64,000 nucleotides of DNA from contig JABLXC010000032.1 in the NCBI GenBank assembly GCA_013178185.1, positions 1 to 64,000 of the forward strand, given 5' to 3'. The DNA is from Anaerolineae bacterium (GTDB lineage: Bacteria > Chloroflexota > Anaerolineae > Anaerolineales > Anaerolineaceae). The notes beneath the pieces were generated by a model, which saw only the letters and a program-made list of their open reading frames with translations, was not told the DNA's origin and made no database searches. This document shows positions 62,073-64,000 of this stretch, piece after piece (position 1 is the first letter of the stretch; each line of letters opens with the position of its first letter). A program made the position numbers and the translations under genes.

Positions 62073-62849
62073 TTATCCAATCCGGCCGGCATCCTGGCGA
62101 ACAGGGTTTTGCAATACGCCAATTCCTTCAATAGAAATCTCCACCTGGTTGCCTGGCAGCAAACTTCCTACACCGGCAGGGGTGCCCGTCAGGATCACAT
62201 CCCCCGGAAGCAGAGTCATTATTGAGGAGATGAAAACCAGCAGTTGCGTCACGGTAAAGACCATCTCGCGGGTTGAGGCCATCTGGCGGAGCTCAGAATC
62301 CACCCGGCAGGTAATTAAGGCGTCTGCAGGGTCGAAATCGGTTTCGATCCACGGCCCCAAAGGGCAAAAAGTATCAAAACCTTTGCCGCGAGTCCACTGG
62401 CCATCCCGGCGCTGCAAATCGCGGGCTGTCACGTCGTTTCCGATGGTATAACCAAAGACGTAATCCAGCGCCGTCTGTGGATTAAGCCAGCGCGCCTTGC
62501 GCCCGATCACAACCGCCAGCTCCGCCTCATGCTCCACTTGCTCAGATTGCGGGGGAAGGACAATCGCTTCTCCGGCAGCAATCACCGAACTGGGAGGTTT
62601 CAAGAAGATTAAAGGGATTTCGGGCACCTCGGCGCCATGTTCACGGGCATGGTCAGCATAGTTACGGCCAACCCCAATGACTTTAGAGGGGACAACAGGC
62701 GCAAGCAGGCGCGCCCGCTCAAGCAGGATATCGGCTTCAAGGCGACGAAATTCATCAAAAGGGGACCCCTCAATTACGCCAATTTTATCTTCGAAGAGCC
62801 AGCCATATCTTGGCTCTTCTTTCCCAAGCTGATAACGGACAAAACGCAT
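62073..62849 (-). CDS. Fumarylacetoacetate hydrolase family protein
   Basis: A 258-residue FAH-superfamily enzyme. The N-terminal FVRYQLGKEEPRYGW segment is followed by GVGRNYADHAREHG near 61, the metal-site acidic pair in HEAELAVVIG near 108, the GYTIGNDVTARD loop near 133 and LLPGDVILTGTPAGVG near 215. Such enzymes hydrolyse or decarboxylate acylpyruvates and related 2-keto acids using a divalent metal. Substrate unknown. It is followed by no linked gene, and tRNA-Val lies upstream on the opposite strand. Confidence 0.9.
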   Translation of the reverse strand: MRFVRYQLGKEEPRYGWLFEDKIGVIEGSPFDEFRRLEADILLERARLLAPVVPSKVIGVGRNYADHAREHGAEVPEIPLIFLKPPSSVIAAGEAIVLPPQSEQVEHEAELAVVIGRKARWLNPQTALDYVFGYTIGNDVTARDLQRRDGQWTRGKGFDTFCPLGPWIETDFDPADALITCRVDSELRQMASTREMVFTVTQLLVFISSIMTLLPGDVILTGTPAGVGSLLPGNQVEISIEGIGVLQNPVRQDAGRIG

Positions 62850-62924
62850 CGCAACCTCTGACAGGGAAAAGATACTTTGAGTTTAACATAGAACCGGTCA
62901 GAATTGGGGTATAATAACGTCAGC

Positions 62925-62998
62925 GGGCGGATAGCTCAGTCGGTCAGAGCGCATCTCTTACACAGATGAGGTCGCAGGTTCGAGCCCTGTTCCGCCCA
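62925..62998 (+). tRNA. tRNA-Val (anticodon TAC)
   Basis: A 74-base gene folding as a complete cloverleaf: acceptor stem GGGCGGA/TCCGCCC, D-arm GCTC/GAGC, anticodon arm CATCT-CTTACAC-AGATG with anticodon TAC (valine) and T-arm GCAGG-TTCGAGC-CCTGT. The CCA is not encoded. A TATAAT at 62910-62915 lies close upstream. Confidence 0.97.
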
Positions 62999-63018
62999 CT
63001 TCAGGTTCTTAATATTCC

Positions 63019-63966
63019 TCAAAACCAATGTCGTTTCATAAAAATATACACCACGATCCCGGCAATGCTGGTGAAGATCGCGATGATGTACAGGTATGCA
63101 AGGGGGTGCTGTCCTAAGGGCAATCCGACGTTCATCCCGTAAAAGCTGGTCACAATCGTCGGGATGCTCAATACAATCGTCACAGAGGCCAGGAATTTCA
63201 TCACCTCGTTCAGGTTATTCGAAATGATCGATGCGAAAGCGTCCATCATTGAGGTGAGGATGTTACTCGATATATTCGTCATTTCGATCGCTTGCTGGTT
63301 CTCGGTGATCACATCTTCGAGCAGGTCCTCATCGTCAGGATACATCCGGAAAATTTGGGTTCGCTGCAGGCGTTCCAGCATCAGCTCGTTCGATTTCAAG
63401 GCAGTCGTGAAATAGACTAGGCTCTTCTGGTATTTGAGAATTTCTAGCACCTCTTTGTTGCGCATGGAGAGCTGCAACTGGTCCTCCAACTGGTCCACCG
63501 TGCGGTTAATCTCCCGCAGGTGAGCCAGGAATCGATTTGCAGTGCTTAGCAAGAGACGCAACAAAAAGCGGTACCGTTTGCCAGTCGTAAAACCACGCAC
63601 ACGCCCGCTGGCAAACTCCTGAAGAACGGGATTCTGCCAACGGCATATCGTAATCGTAAAATTATCCCTGAGGATTACCCCCAGCGGGATGGTGGTATAA
63701 GGGATGTCCGATTTTTCACCCTGATAGAACGGAATGCGGATAAGAACCAGCAGGGTGCCATCATCTTCTCGCTCGGTGCGGGGGCGTTCATCAACGTCAA
63801 GGGGATAGGTGACAAAATCCTGTGGCACACCCAGGTTAATGAGGCGTTCGATCTCATCCGTTGTCGGATCAACCACATGGATCCAGCAACCGCTCACTAC
63901 CTCATCGAGCTGTTCCAAACCGGCATCTGTACTTTTGTAGATCGTGATCATATAGTCGCTTCTCAT
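63019..63966 (-). CDS. CorA-family divalent cation transporter
   Basis: A 315-residue CorA-like Mg2+/metal channel subunit: a large N-terminal cytoplasmic domain with a long helical stalk (about 150-250) and two C-terminal membrane helices. The signature GMN is in FYGMNVGLPLG near 276, and the protein ends in a basic KRHW. The start could be ATG 63966 or ATG 63951, the latter better spaced from GAGAAG. The gene's upstream region runs to the window edge, so its promoter is not visible. Confidence 0.92.
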   Translation of the reverse strand: MRSDYMITIYKSTDAGLEQLDEVVSGCWIHVVDPTTDEIERLINLGVPQDFVTYPLDVDERPRTEREDDGTLLVLIRIPFYQGEKSDIPYTTIPLGVILRDNFTITICRWQNPVLQEFASGRVRGFTTGKRYRFLLRLLLSTANRFLAHLREINRTVDQLEDQLQLSMRNKEVLEILKYQKSLVYFTTALKSNELMLERLQRTQIFRMYPDDEDLLEDVITENQQAIEMTNISSNILTSMMDAFASIISNNLNEVMKFLASVTIVLSIPTIVTSFYGMNVGLPLGQHPLAYLYIIAIFTSIAGIVVYIFMKRHWF

Positions 63967-64000
63967 CTTTCAAGGGAAAATACCGCCAGCCGGAGCCAGA

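Overview
The window looks like a contiguous chromosomal segment from an anaerobic or facultatively anaerobic bacterium, most likely of the phylum Chloroflexota (Anaerolineae-like). This is inferred from the gene styles: Thr/Pro-rich lipoproteins with NBR1-type Ig domains, PD40 propeller proteins and M23 peptidases, together with a multi-subunit NAD-linked [NiFe] hydrogenase. No rRNA or other decisive phylogenetic marker is present. Coding density is high, operons are tightly packed, and one tRNA gene (tRNA-Val, anticodon TAC) is present.

Layout. (1) 0.1-1.4 kb: hisS on the minus strand, with short direct repeats at its 3' end. (2) 1.6-14.5 kb, plus strand: a hydrogenase locus. A signalling module (two DRTGG proteins around a CBS/ATPase protein, then a PHP protein) precedes two NuoE-like and two distinct NuoF-like subunits, an ATPase-domain protein, a cysteine-free ferredoxin-fold protein, a NuoG-like subunit, the [NiFe] small and large subunits and a maturation protease. 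GTGA-N6-TCAC palindromes of CRP/FNR type precede both halves. (3) 14.5-23.9 kb: a fluoride-response island. Four sequences match the fluoride (crcB) riboswitch. One drives crcB plus a DUF190-CBS gene. A second, back to back with it, drives two MutS-like ATPases. A third drives two unknown genes, enolase and a phosphoglycerate-mutase-like gene. A fourth, more divergent one lies before a zinc-ribbon/HEAT protein. (4) 24.1-35.5 kb: a carbohydrate or polyol uptake and catabolism operon (unusual long dehydrogenase, GntR regulator, ABC importer, FGGY kinase, hydroxyacid dehydrogenase, MtaA-like methyltransferase), with a convergent SorC-type regulator and candidate shared operators. (5) 35.6-37.7 kb: an ArsR / small thioredoxin / permease unit. 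(6) 37.8-40.7 kb: DegV, DUF1015 and a small unknown gene. (7) 40.7-52.4 kb: envelope genes (M23 lipoproteins, PD40 propellers, NBR1-Ig lipoproteins, LysM protein), plus queG and a YcgR/YcgQ-type permease pair. (8) 52.5-60.9 kb: DNA repair genes (uvrA with an SOS-box promoter; yebC-ruvC-rRNA/tRNA methyltransferase-ruvA) and an LLM-family oxidoreductase next to an MFS transporter. (9) 60.9-64 kb: a possible structured RNA, a response regulator, an FAH-family hydrolase, tRNA-Val and a CorA transporter.

The most notable points are these. Four fluoride riboswitches within 7.6 kb define a local fluoride regulon with little-studied members. In the hydrogenase operon all three thioredoxin-like ferredoxin domains outside NuoE have lost their cluster cysteines, while two different NuoF types are retained. 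A strong orphan promoter precedes a foldable intergenic sequence near 61 kb.
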